64,000 bases of DNA from Ceratotherium simum simum (taxonomy: Eukaryota; Chordata; Mammalia; Perissodactyla; Rhinocerotidae). Shown piece by piece: positions 1 through 10,987 of the stretch. The stretch's first letter is position 1. Each line of letters opens with the position of its first letter. The position numbers were made by a program, and so were the translations under genes. The notes beneath the pieces were generated by a model that worked only from the letters and a program-made list of their open reading frames with translations, was not told where the DNA came from and did not search any database. The stretch covers positions 7,021,897 through 7,085,896 of the forward strand of contig NW_004454195.1 in NCBI RefSeq assembly GCF_000283155.1. The letters are read 5' to 3'.

Positions 1-410
1 GTCCATTGATGGATAAATGGGTAAACAAAATGTAGTATACACAAACAATGGAATGTTATTCAGCCTTTAAAAGGAAAAAAATTCTGACATATGTTATAAC
101 ATGTCCTTGAGGACATAATGCTAAGTGAAATAATCCAATCACAAAAAGACAAATACTGTATGATTCTACTTCTATGAAATACCCAGAGGAGTCAAATTCA
201 CAGAAACAGAAAACAGATTAAAGATTATCAGATGCTGAGGGGAGGGGAAATGGGATGTTATTGTTTAATGGGTACAGAGGTCCAGTTTTGCAAGATGGAA
301 AGAATTCTGGAGGTGGATGGTCACAATGGTTGCAAGACAATGTGAATGTACTTAATGCCACTGAACTGTATGCTTAAAAATGGTTAAGATGGTAAATTTT
401 ATGTTATGTA
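1..410 (+). mobile_element. LINE-1 (L1M-type) 3' end, cut by the window edge
   Basis: The start reads like the end of L1 ORF2: a 'tccattgatggataaatggg' stretch, then the 'atgctaagtgaaataa' segment. The 3' UTR follows, with the 'tttgcaagatggaaagaatt' and 'aatgccactgaactgta' motifs and a 'ggtaaattttatgttatgta' end. All of these are standard in mammalian L1M 3' ends. Substitutions are frequent and no reading frame survives. The 5' part lies outside the window. Confidence 0.88.
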
Positions 411-411
411 T

Positions 412-788
412 TGTCTCAGTCAGTTCCAGCTGCTATAATAGAATACCATAGACTGGGTGGCTTATAAACAATGTAAATTTATTTTCATAGTTCTGGAGAC
501 TGGAAAGTCTGAGATGAAGGCACAAGCAGGTTCAGTGCGTGGTGAGGGTCTGCTTTCTGGTTCATTGATGGCTGTCTTCTCGCTGTGTTCTCACATGGTG
601 AAAGTAGCGAGGGAGCTCTCTGGAGTCTCTATTATAAGGGGCACTAATCCCATTCATGAGGGCTCCACCCTCATGCCCTTATCACCTCCCAAAGGCCCCA
701 CATCCAAATACCATCACATTGGGGATTAGGCTTGAACATATGAATTTCAGTGGGAGTGGAGCACAAATATTCAATCTATAACTGAACA
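412..788 (-). mobile_element. MaLR-type LTR (MST/MLT1-like), antisense
   Basis: Read on the minus strand this is a MaLR LTR. It has the 'aatccccaatgtgatgg' region, the 'catgaatgggattagtgcc' region, and a U5 end matching 'ccacccagtctatggtatt'. On the plus strand it begins near 'tgtctcagtcagttcc' and ends near 'ctataactgaaca'. It abuts the L1 3' end at 410. No convincing target duplication is visible. A 90-codon open frame inside it (457-729) is incidental. The choice between MST and MLT1 is not secure. Confidence 0.75.
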
Positions 789-1304
789 TTTACTGTTACA
801 TAAATAACATGTATATTTTACTACAGTAAAAAATATTATACAAGCTTTGAATATTATTTCTAAAGAAGTGTTTTAGAAATGTCCCAAGCATGCAAACATG
901 GATGGAGCAGTGTATAGTTCCTGTGTGATGACTATGCTGATAGGACAATACTCATATTTCTAGATCATCTCATAGAAATACCCATATGTTTACAGTTATC
1001 ATAATAGTTAGCTGTCTTTAAATGTAAGCGTAGGAATCTTTAGAGGGAGTAAGTATTCTATTTTGGTCTCACATAAGTTAATACAAATTTAATTTATCCA
1101 CATTTTTTAAAGAAATATATACTTTCAGGAAAATTTTGGCTAAACACATGTCTGATATGTCTATAAAACTCCCTCAACCATACATATAGTAAAAGAAATG
1201 TAAGAGAAACAACAGATAATGCTGAGAATAAATTCTTCCAAGTCCGTAAAGTATATATTGTAGTCAATTTGAATAATGCAATCTGTCCACATGAATGTTT
1301 TAGG
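789..1304. other. No recognised feature
   Basis: This is AT-rich unique sequence. I see no repeat family, no long frame and no splice-flanked exon. Confidence 0.5.
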
Positions 1305-1450
1305 CAACTTGGTTTAATTCAACAAACTTTCATTGAACACCTATTTATACCAGATACAGTATTAAGCAATGAGGCTATAGAGACGAGTATGACATAATTC
1401 CTGTACTCTCGGATTTTAAATATTCTAGTTGGGAGAAGATGGAAAGTAAG
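1305..1450 (+). mobile_element. Ancient interspersed repeat, family uncertain
   Basis: The 'ttcaacaaactttcattgaa' head and the 'agtattaagcaatgaggc' body match the widespread 'ttcaacaaatatttattgag' mammalian relic. It runs directly into a MIR. I recognise the consensus but cannot assign the family. A second copy is at 9,684-9,915. Confidence 0.45.
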
Positions 1451-1454
1451 AGCA

Positions 1455-1690
1455 GAACTGGCATTTACTGGAAACCTGAATACATTGTCTTATATAATCC
1501 TCACAACTTCTCTACAAGTTAGATGCTATTATCCCCATTTTTCAGATGAGAAAACTGAGGCTTGGAGAGATTAACGAAATCACCCAAAGGTAACTATTAG
1601 TAAAAATTGGAGATCTAATTTCTACTCCAATCCATCTGATTCCAAAATCCATGCTCTGTCTCCAACCTTATCATGATACATTAAATTATA
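1455..1690 (-). mobile_element. MIR SINE, antisense
   Basis: The antisense MIR core is clear: a Pol II-like 'atccccatttttcagatgag' block followed by 'aaaactgaggcttggagaga', then a decayed tRNA-derived part near 'catgctctgtctcc'. Confidence 0.82.
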
Positions 1691-2789
1691 CCAAGGTGTA
1701 TCACACAATATAGAAAAAAGAATAAATAATTACAAACCACTGCAATACAGGTGAACTAAAAGTACCCACAACGCAGAGAAGTGACAGAGAAGGAGTGATC
1801 AACTTTGCCCCTTGGGGCAAGGCTAAGAAAACTAGGCTAAGAAACACTAGAACAAAGTGGTTAATACTGCAGTAGAATTTGAGATTATGCAGAAATTTTA
1901 CAAGTGGACAAGGGAAGAAAGAACATTCAATGACAACAGGTAACTAAAATATTCTCTTTTTTCCTCTGTATTAGGATTTTGCCTCTGGTAGAAATTATCC
2001 TCCTTTTCCTTCTCCCTACCTATATCTCTCCTCTCCTTGAAAAACTGGATCAAAACTCAGCAGTGCACAATTCTTTCTCTAATTAAGATCTCTTTTCTCA
2101 TTCATTCACCCCTCCATTTCACTCCTTTAATCTACAGTTCACTCACCAGAAGGTAACCCCATTTGCACGTTGCTTATAAATGACCTCAGATCTTTGCAAA
2201 GTGTGAATGCTGGTCTCACTCTTCCCTTTACATAAATAGATGCTTACACATATGTGTCTTCAAGCATGTTCTTTATTTTTGTAATATGTTTTTACTTGGC
2301 ATATATTATGTGTGTATACGTATATGTATGTGTATATGATATATACGCTTTGGTGTACCATCTTCTGTCTCTTTTGCATCCCCACATAGTGTCTGTAATC
2401 ATTTTCAGCACATGAGGGATTCTCAGGAGATATTACTAATTGATTTCAAGTTTCCTCAAAGAACATTCATTATCATCATCATTATGTCCACACTGGAAAA
2501 GTGTCAGATATCAATGTCTACTTGGTAAAAAGAAATTGACTCGTGAATGTTAATATCTTGGTGAAATATTTTTTCATAGATGACAATTTTCTAGGAAAAT
2601 GCTCTTTTGTTGTAATGACTGTGTACAGACTCATCCTTTCTCTGGAGAAAAGAAAGCACCCCTACAACACACATCTCCCAGTCTAGGTTAGCGATGGGGC
2701 TAACACAGATGCCCATAGCTACACCCCATACCCAGAGCTTACATTCTTTTTATCCATCATACCTCAAGCATCAGATCACTAATTCATGT
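1691..2789. other. Unique sequence with a TG/TA-rich patch
   Basis: No gene or repeat family is recognised. Positions 1,955-2,150 are pyrimidine-rich. Positions 2,285-2,347 alternate TG, TA and TATG and resemble a decayed microsatellite. Confidence 0.5.
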
Positions 2790-3160
2790 ACAGGATAAGA
2801 CAACCGACAAATTATTAGACTACGGAGAGAAGCTCCTCAGACACCTGTCATGTTGATGAGCACAGCACCATCCTCTGACCTTTGCTGGTTCAAGGTTGAT
2901 AATGAGACAAGTGAGGCAGGGAGAGCAGCGTGTGCCGACTCCATTAACGTGCGCTGTGTGGGCACTTAGGAGCACTGCATCTCCTGTCAATTAGTGTGGG
3001 GAAACTGGGGAGTGCTGATTACCAGAGACATGGCAGAGCGAGCTGCAGTTACCTTTACTTCTGTACCCTGCTGCATTTTAATTAGCCCCAGTCCCTTGAC
3101 TACTTCTTCAGAGCTTCATTATTGCCATCTTTGAGAAACTCAAGTAAGGCTTTTTACATT
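2790..3160. other. Candidate conserved non-coding element
   Basis: This repeat-free stretch has two TAATTR homeodomain-type cores, 'gtcaattagtgtgg' near 2,988 and 'ttttaattagcccc' near 3,076, in a GC-balanced setting unlike its AT-rich flanks. It has no coding frame and no repeat similarity. The call is inferred from texture; conservation was not measured. Confidence 0.3.
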
Positions 3161-3655
3161 TCCCATCATTAAGTGGAAGAAATGTTGAACATTCTAGTAA
3201 TGGAGTTTGATGACACAGGACTATGGGTAAAGGCTTTGCAGGGCTTCTTAGAGCAATACAGTTGTGACCTGCTTGGAGCTGTGTGTAACAGGACCAGTCA
3301 AAAAATCACAAGGAAAGACAGACAGTTGCTAGCGGGGAAGCCATGGGGGTGCAGCCAAGAAAGAGACATAAAAACATTTGATGGTGGCTACACAGACCAG
3401 CGTGTCCGTGTAGGAATCTGTCTGTACCCTTGCAAAGAAAAAATTCATAAACGAGCAATCTTTGAATCCACAAATAAATAAAATGAATTTAAAACTCTGA
3501 AAAGAGAAATATCTTCATACTGTTCATACTTCCCTTATAAAGAGAAATGGTTTGAACCTTTACAGAATCATTCTATCCAGATATATTTAACAGAAAAGAG
3601 TTTAAAATATTAAAATCAGCCAACTCTTGTTCTCATCAACCAACACCACGGTTCT
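3161..3655. other. No recognised feature; one unsupported 102-codon open frame
   Basis: An open frame at 3,173-3,481 has no similarity to a family I know, no domain motif, no signal peptide and no splice or promoter context. I treat it as chance. Confidence 0.5.
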
Positions 3656-3656
3656 A

Positions 3657-3866
3657 CATTGGTTCTCAGACTTGGGTGAACATCACAATCACCCGGAGCA
3701 CTGTGAAAACACAGACTGCTGGGCTCACATCTTCCCTCCTTCAAGTTTCTGGTTCAGTGGGTCTGGGGTGGGCTAGAAAATTTGCATTTCTAATGAGTTC
3801 CCAGGTGATGCTGATATTGTTAATGGGGGGAGGGGACCATACTTTGAAAACCACTTTCCTAGAGAC
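3657..3866 (+). mobile_element. MER5A-like hAT-Charlie DNA transposon relic
   Basis: It starts 'attggttctcagacttg' and ends 'ctttgaaaaccact', the near-inverted termini of MER5A. The interior has 'ctgggctcacatctt', 'gttcagtgggtctgggg' and 'gcatttctaatgagttccca', all in consensus order. It is non-autonomous, and no transposase is expected. Confidence 0.85.
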
Positions 3867-5774
3867 AGCTACCCAAATTGTAGCTGGAGTGCCTAAAAGA
3901 AATAATTAACTCTTGCCTTCTAAAACAAAGAAAACATTACATGTGATCACCTACGTTAGTTATTAAAATATTAGCATGAAATTTTATATGCTTTAACATC
4001 ATAATTTTATTTAATCACACAAACTGTAATATTTGTTTTGTTTTCTTGAAATTCTTTAGTGCAAGATGTTTATAAAGAGTTCGCTGTAAAGTAGAAAGGG
4101 AATCTCTTCACTTGGGACATGCCTGCTTAATTCTCTCCTCCTACCCTAATAAACTTTGTCTTTATTTGTATAGTATAAAGGATTACTGGCCACGGACTGA
4201 GCCATAGGAACAATGACCTGATATTGAAGTAGTCTAGTATGTGTGTGTGGTTATGTTGCATATTAGTTGGTTTTCTAGCTCTTGATTTATCTAAAAATTA
4301 TTCAGAACCAAATATTTTACATTATCATTATGACTATGGAGCAACTGGACTTCGGTTACTCATCTGCAAGATGTGGAAACCCACCTAAAAATCTTGGTTC
4401 CCTCTTAGCCTTAAGCTTTCAAGACATGGATCCATATTTTCTACTTGAGTCAACACGTTTAGTGCCTAGTGTGATCTTCAGATTAGAAATGAACTTTTAA
4501 AATCCTGAGCTCAGTCTCTTCAGCAAGTTTTTTTTCAATCTGGATCAGCACTAAATTGAAAATACCTCTTCACTCCCATGTCTTCAGTGTTCCTGCAGAC
4601 AGAAGTTCAGAACCGCACTTCATATTCCAAAATATCTACCAATCCAGATACCCCAAGAATAAGTTATGCATTAAAAAGTCACATTCTGTACCACGGAAAA
4701 ATCAAGTCTTGTGAGAATTTATTCCTATGGTAGAAATTATCTGTCCACTAAAATTCTTGGAAGAAGCACTAAAAGATGATTACATTTTAATTCAACTGAA
4801 AAATCACTTGAAATTCACAGAAACTTTTTCCATTTACTTTATTTCTACCTAATATTAGAATGGCCAATACTACTGATTTAATAGCCTAGTATTCTGAAAA
4901 TACTGAAGTCTAAATTCCCTTTATAACATCAAATGTGTTGAGAGATTCCAATTAATTTCAAAGTTCATGCTGATTATATAAGAAAGACTATTAGGCAAAG
5001 CCTGACTCTATTAAGTCCAATCCAATTTTTAGCAGCTTCCCTTTCTTACCCCCTCGATGGAGGCGTGAGGGGCCTGTAGCAGGTATCTTGAATCAGATGC
5101 GGCAAAACAGTGCATGTAGGAAAATGGTCCTACCCACTTGGTTTAGGTCTAACGCCATTTCTAGAAATGTTTATTTGGAGGTAATAGGGATTTCTCCAAT
5201 CACTTTTTTCTCCTTTAGACTCAACTGGCCCATATGAAGTCAGACAATGAGAAGTAAAACCTTTAGTAAACGTTAAAGCCCTCATTCAAAGGCTTCTTAA
5301 GAGTTTCAGGCTTCTTCTCATACTCAGAGCCAATCAACATTTAAGCCCGCTGACCTGTTCAACTTAGTCTGTGTCCTTGTACACATAAGGCACAGATCAA
5401 GGTATTGACCTGGCATTCTAACCATGAAGCTTTCTTCTCCTTTCCAACCCCAGGATTTCAGTATTTAAGTGGGTCTCCAGGCAGTCCTCTTTTATTCAGC
5501 ATATTTATGTAACTCCTCATTTTGCCTCTCATTACTTTAGATAATAAAGAAAGTTGAAACAGACATTCTCTCATATTTCAGATCAAAAATCACCAAACTT
5601 CTATGTAGAAAATTCCTTTTCTTCACCCAAACCTCTGAGGGGGCCAGAGTGGCACTTTCAAGTGACAAAGACATGTGCAGGTCAGGGAGGTGAGGAAGAG
5701 GAAGAGCTCAAGACCTTTCTTTTTTGATATTGACCTTCCTCTTACATAGGGAACATACAGAGAGCTTGCAGGAC
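3867..5774. other. About 1.9 kb of unique sequence, nothing recognised
   Basis: AT-rich sequence with short chance frames only. I see no repeat family, no splice-flanked exon and no tandem repeat. Confidence 0.5.
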
Positions 5775-5880
5775 GATGGTCAGAGTATTTTCATCTATGG
5801 GGGAGTAAACTGAGACCCAGAGGATTGCAGCAACTTACCCGAGAGCAGAAGCAAGAACCAGACTGGATGGGCAGAGCCAG
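5775..5880 (-). mobile_element. MIR SINE fragment, antisense
   Basis: A 'gtaaactgagacccagagga' block followed by 'gcaacttacccgagagca' and 'agaaccagactgg' follows the antisense MIR consensus with drift and small deletions. Confidence 0.65.
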
Positions 5881-6493
5881 CCCCGGACAATGTTGTAAAT
5901 CGCTTCGTATTAAGCCACTCTGCAACTTCTCAGGGTCCATGTTTTCAAAAAGTGTTTTTATTAACCAGAATTCAGCTGTATCTGTGCTCTTCACTGTGTA
6001 CTATAAGGATCATCACAGATTGGCTATTCAAAGTTGTATTCATTCCTACTATATATTTTCATGGCTAAATAGAGAAAAATAAAGACGTGGCTTATAAATT
6101 TAAAAAATGGGAGTGGAAAATCCTTGAATGCTGGAGTCACACATATTTACAGGGATCCCAGAAAGGAATCCACTGACTTTTCATGTCTTCTATGTCCAAA
6201 TCTCACAGCCCAACTTTCATTTTCACCAGGTATTTTGGTAGCTTCTGAGACACACCCAAGTAATTTTATTGGTTCTTGCAGGCTGTCAGAGTCAGCGTCT
6301 TAACACTTTTTATACAAACCTAAGGAAGGCAGTTCGAGTCTTCACAAATCAAATCATTGAGACTACATGTTAACACATAAGAAGTAATGAAAGGAGTTTA
6401 TAAATAAAAGGTTTTTTACCACCTACTCTCTGAAGCATCACATTCCTCCAGGAAAAGAGTAGTAAAAGAAGAAAAAATGCAGGAAAAGGAGGA
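5881..6493. other. No recognised feature
   Basis: Unique sequence. Two overlapping opposite-strand frames near 5,790-6,082 partly cover the MIR and look like chance. Confidence 0.5.

Positions 6494-6533
<40 letters not shown>
6494..6533 (+). repeat. (TG)n microsatellite
   Basis: About 18 nearly pure TG units, with one CG near the left end. It is probably length-polymorphic. Confidence 0.97.
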
Positions 6534-6535
<2 letters not shown>

Positions 6536-6584
6536 GATCAGACTGCCCTCTGGTGGACATAATTTATTTCTTTATTCTTTTAAG

Positions 6585-6800
6585 ATGTAACAAAGAAAAA
6601 AGAAAGGTAGCAAGAAAGAACCAGGAATAGAGAAATTAGAAAATGAAAAAGGGAGGAAAGGAAAGAATATAGAAAAGAACAAAGTCGAAAGAAGGAAGAA
6701 AACTAGAAAATACTAGAGAAAAAATCAGGAAAATCAAGAGTGATATTGGGTTAAGAAAAGGAAGAAATAGTGAGGATTATGAGCAAAAACAAAGACCAAA
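6585..6800 (+). repeat. Purine-rich tract
   Basis: A roughly 200-bp stretch is strongly biased to A and G on the plus strand (repeated 'agaaag', 'ggaaagg', 'gaagaaa'). No unit length is stable. It is low-complexity sequence. Confidence 0.7.
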
Positions 6801-6944
6801 AAATGGCTAGTCTCACCTTACCATTTCATCAAGCCCAGAATTATTTATGGAGAAATAAAAAAATTATAAATGCTAAATATATATGGCATGTTAACATTTT
6901 TTTCTTTTTCACTATATCTGCTTTGTGCATTTAAACTATGTTTT

Positions 6945-7226
6945 TTTTTAAAATTTTTTCCAGCTTTATTGAAGTATAACTGACAGTTTTTTTCTTTTCT
7001 TTTTGTGAGGAAGATCAGCCCTGAGCTAACATCCATGCCAATCCTCCTCTTTTTGCTGAGGAAGACTGGCCCCGAGCCAACATTCGTGCCCATCTTCCTC
7101 CACTTTATGTGGGACGCGGCCTCAGCATGGCCTGACAAGCGGTGCGTCGGTCCTCTCCCGGGATCCGGCCCGGGCCGCCAACAGCGGAGCACACGCACCT
7201 AACCGCTATACCACGGGGCCGGACCC
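6945..7226 (-). mobile_element. ERE SINE fused to an L1-type 3' tail, with target duplication
   Basis: From about 6,994 to 7,226 this is an antisense ERE (tRNA-derived perissodactyl SINE): 'gtgaggaagatcagccctga', 'gctgaggaagactggcc', and a head ending 'taaccgctataccacggggc'. Beyond the SINE's A-tail, 6,945-6,993 holds the complement of an L1 3' terminus (caataaagctgg) plus its own A-tract. A perfect 13-bp duplication, taaactatgtttt, lies at 6,932-6,944 and 7,227-7,239 and encloses both parts, so they appear to have inserted together. The SINE would have been moved by L1 machinery. Confidence 0.85.
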
Positions 7227-7239
7227 TAAACTATGTTTT

Positions 7240-8400
7240 AATAGGAGCTGTTAGACATAAGAATTAGGGAATCATTTTGCGGAACCTAACGGAGAAAAAA
7301 GTTTAAAAATGGAAAACTGCTTGTCCTTGCACTTTTGTAAATTGCACATGAGTCCCAGCAGAACATGTAAGTCACAGGCACTCAGCGCTTTGTCCGCTAT
7401 GTGTTTACCACAAAGAGGGGGAAAAGTGTGATTATTTTTTTGATTTTTGTCAGATTGAATGATTTGTTCACAGATTTTCCAGCTGTTTAGATGCCTTGGA
7501 AGGAAAAACAACACAAGTTAAAATATTATAAAATTTAGGATGAATAGGCTTTTTAAGATCTGAGTTATTACATAAAGACAACAGTAGAAGCCAAAGTCTT
7601 AATGACAATTGCCAATGTCCCCCACGCATTCCGTTGCCAAATTTTGGCATTTGTATCACTAATGTCAGGTAAGAGGAAAGAAAAATGCAGAGGAAGCCTG
7701 AAGCACCATCTTCACATCCCTAACCCTACATTTACCAAAAAAAAACACCAGCCAGAGCCATCGTTTCTCTGTCTGGGGATAGACATGAAACTTGCACTGC
7801 CCACTCATGTACAAGGATTTCAAGGGCCCAGAAGAGCAGCTCTGAAGCCCAGCCCCAACCTTTTTCTCTTCAGCCTGTTCCAGTTGTAGGGCTCAGTCTC
7901 TTCCGGGCACTGATTATCATCCACTCCTCACCACTGACACAAACACAGTAGTCTCCCACCTTGTTGAATTTGCAAACAATCACTTTCTGCGGCAGGACTA
8001 TAAGCCCCGTTAAATATTTAGCCAAAAGGATATTTTGAAAAGAGGCAAAATTGGTTAGGCTCATTGAAAGCCTTTAAGACATCTTGGGTCGTGCAATGAA
8101 ATTGAAGTTAAGCAATGGAGAAAGGAAACACATACACAGAAATCATGGGCACAGATATAAAGAAGGAAAAGAAAAGCGGTTATCAGAGTTCTTTTTTTAA
8201 TGGACAGATCTCTTCTTCTACCCCAGAAAGGGCAGCCAAAGAGGCCACATTCCTCCCTGTCTAGAGGTGAGACAAGGATGTGGCCACACCTGCCTCCTTC
8301 TCATGTATGCACCTGGGCATGGTGGCATCTCCTGCCTCACTCGCAGTGGCTCAGTCTTGGCTGAGCTCCTGTTCACAGGACTGAAGGGAAATTCAAAGGG
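7240..8400. other. Unique sequence, nothing recognised
   Basis: Several short frames on both strands (7,272-8,064) overlap one another and resemble no known family. I support no repeat here. Confidence 0.5.
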
Positions 8401-8640
8401 CAGTCAGGTTCAAGCGGACAGGCAGTCACCAACAGCAAGCGACTGATCGTTGGATTTAACGCTTGGACATTGTGTTACTTTGAAACACCGAGCACCCTGC
8501 CTGGTTTGAGACATTCTCATTAGGCACTAACCTAAAGGTGCTGATAATTAACATGCATTTGTCTCTTAAATGTTCAAATTTCTAGGAAGCTATGTCCTTG
8601 TCACCTCTTGGTCTGCACAAGTTACATCATGATATGAATC
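8400..8640. other. Candidate conserved non-coding element
   Basis: A repeat-free stretch containing 'gtgctgataattaacatgca' (TAATTA core beside an octamer-like ATGCATTTG) and retained CpGs near 8,430-8,490. It has no coding frame. The evidence is sequence texture only. Confidence 0.3.
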
Positions 8641-9560
8641 TCTTTTTATTCCTCCTCTCCTTCTCTCTCTCAATTTATTCATTACTATCATGTTTTTCCA
8701 CACTGAAAAGTAAAACCTATTATCTTCACTAAGACCCTTCATTTTTGCTCAAGCATGAGAAAATGAGCTTCCCACTCTGCTAGCAGCAGCCTCTGATCAA
8801 AATAGGGGTCTCTCCCTCTTGGCGAGCAGGATATATTACATCCAGGAACCAGACGATAAGAAAGATAGTTTCACAATGGTGGAGCAGAAATTGTAAATGT
8901 CATTAATGAAAAAAGTCTCCAAACTTGAGCATGATAAAGATTTAATATCCAAAGTGAAATCCATTTCCGTATTAAAAAATTTTTACTTGGAAGATTGTCG
9001 TTGGAAAAGTTATCTTTGGTGGGGAGACATTGCTGACTACAAATGTGGTTATACTAGGATGTAAGCCACCAACTTTAGAACCAGACACCAACAACAACAA
9101 AAAAAACCTCAAATGTTTTCTTTTGAGAAATTACAAACACCAAATCAAAAATGTGGGTTTTTTTTTCCTCACTAAGCTAAAGGAGTCAGTTTTACCAAAT
9201 GCCTAAACAAATTTGTGATTGTAAATTGGTCGTTGGCAAAAATATTAGCTATTTTAGAATATAAAGATGATGTATTTAAGCCTTATTTCTGCCTTGAAGC
9301 AATTTTGGGTGTTCACAAACAGTAATGCTAACTGTTGACATTTATTATTAAGTGTGATGGGTAGAGTACTCTCTCAACATAATCCAGGTTGCTAATGCCA
9401 GAATGATCGGTTATATTTCAGACTATTTATAATATAAACTTGGTGCTTTCAGTAATTTCAGAAAATCAAAAATGATCTCAACTTTTAAAAATTACATCCC
9501 ATTTAACATAACTCTAGGAAAATGAAGCTTCAATCAATCAAGGTAGTTAAAAGAACACTT
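8641..9560. other. Unique sequence, nothing recognised
   Basis: AT-rich, with two short A or T runs (near 9,093 and 9,159). No gene or repeat family is recognised. Confidence 0.5.
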
Positions 9561-9683
9561 CCGTAACAGGATTAATTCATGTGATTATCATTTATAAGGT
9601 TAATTTTACTTGAGGCTCATAATTATTTCCTTGGTAATTACTAGCTTAGGCCCACAGCTATTGACTTAAAAGATCTTTATTCA
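9561..9683. other. Candidate conserved non-coding element, TAAT-rich
   Basis: 'gattaattcatg', 'ggttaattttac', 'cataattatttcc' and 'ggtaattactagc' fall within about 110 bp, giving several homeodomain-type cores in repeat-free sequence. AT-rich DNA can produce this by chance. Confidence 0.25.
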
Positions 9684-9915
9684 TTCGGAAAAAATTTATT
9701 GGCTACTGGGTGCTAGGAATACAACGTTAGTTTACTTCCAATCGATGTTTTTCAAATGCTAACATTGGAGAAGAAGAGACAGACAAGTATTTAATATAGT
9801 TTTATAGATATCTTGACAATCTGTTCCAGCAGTGCAGTAAAGGGCCACCTAATCAAACCTGGAACAATCAGGAGAGCTTTCCGGAAGAGGTGATATATGA
9901 GTGGGATCTTTAGTA
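9684..9915 (+). mobile_element. Ancient interspersed repeat, same family as 1,305-1,450
   Basis: It has the 'ttattcattcggaaaaaatt' head, a 'gggtgctaggaatacaac' segment, 'agacagacaagtatttaa', and a tail like 'gaagaggtgatatatgag'. This order is common to a known mammalian relic whose family name I cannot give securely. Confidence 0.5.
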
Positions 9916-9919
9916 ATAA

Positions 9920-10150
9920 TAACAATGGTATTCTAAATGTTTCATTTTTTTTTTTCATTTAACATTCACAGCAGCCCCATGATCGATGAACTCTTATTAT
10001 CCCATTTTACAGATAACGAGGTGGGGCAAAAAGAGGTCACGTTACTTGCCCAAGGCAGTGCAGAGAGAAAGTGAACATTTCTAGATACAAATCTAGACTA
10101 GCCTGAATCCATAGCCCATTCTTAACTATCCACTATGATGAACACTTTCC
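9920..10150 (-). mobile_element. MIR SINE, antisense
   Basis: The antisense MIR core is seen in 'attatcccattttacagata' and 'gttacttgcccaaggcag', with a decayed end near 'agcccattcttaac'. A T-run at 9,946-9,956 interrupts the left part. Confidence 0.8.
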
Positions 10151-10342
10151 TATTTCAGGCAGAGGGAGGAGTGGGTTCAAAAGTCCTGAGGTCTGGAAAA
10201 ACACTGAACATTCAGAGACCCGCAAGCAGATCAGTACAATTAAAGATTAATGTATAAGATAGATATTAGTGCCTAAAATCAACCTAAATTTACCAACAAG
10301 AACTGCAGACTCTGTTGCTTATGTGCTTGATTCAGGTGATTG

Positions 10343-10695
10343 AACTAGTCAGGAAAGACTAGGTTGTGGCACAGTAACACAGCTCTGAAATCTCAGTGGC
10401 TTAAAACAACAAACGTTTATTTCTTGCTCATCTGACATGTCCAATATGGAAAGCTCTGCTTACCAGATCCGCTCAGGGACCAAGGCTAACGTGGGCTCCA
10501 TCTTAACTTTTGGCTTCCAGGATTGATCTGGCAGGAAAAGAGAGGATGGCAGAGGCAAGCCCCAGCAGGTAACGCTTTGGCCCAGAAGTGATGTATGTCA
10601 CTTTCACTCACATTTCATTGTTCAACACTGGTTACGTGATCACATCTCACTTCAAGAGGACAGGAAGTACACTTCTCCTTGTACTTTGAAGTTGA
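10343..10695 (+). mobile_element. Ancient repeat (LTR- or MER-like), family uncertain
   Basis: Marker segments 'tctcagtggcttaaaacaac', 'gtttatttcttgctcatctg' and 'gtcactttcactcacatttc' follow a familiar mammalian repeat consensus in order. I recognise the consensus but will not name the family. No termini or target duplication are clear. Confidence 0.6.
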
Positions 10696-10921
10696 GCAGT
10701 ACTGGCTATTGGTAATTATGAGTAATGCATACCATAGTAATTTTTTCAGTATTGAGAGGTAATAGCATATACAGCACATAAAAATATGATTTGAAGTCAG
10801 ACATAACGAGGTTAGAATTTCAACTTCACAACTTATTACTTTGTTTTATTAAGGTACTTACCCCTCAAAATTGCAGTTTCTTTTTCTTAAACATGGGGAA
10901 ATTACCCTTCCAAGATTGTTG

Positions 10922-10947
10922 TGAGCTTGCTCACATGAGCAAGCTCA
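10922..10947. repeat. Perfect palindrome, 12-bp arms, 2-bp spacer
   Basis: tgagcttgctca, spacer ca, then tgagcaagctca, an exact reverse complement. It would form a 12-bp stem. Confidence 0.97.
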
Positions 10948-10961
10948 TGAGATTTTATACA

Positions 10962-10987
10962 TTTTATACATGAGATCATGTATAAAA
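10962..10987. repeat. Second perfect palindrome, 12-bp arms, 2-bp spacer
   Basis: ttttatacatga, spacer ga, then tcatgtataaaa. It begins 15 bp after the previous palindrome and has the same arm and spacer lengths but different sequence. Confidence 0.97.

Noticed and set aside
3173..3481. 102-codon open frame on the plus strand
   Set aside because: No known similarity, no domain or localisation signal, no splice or promoter context. This length is expected by chance in 64 kb.
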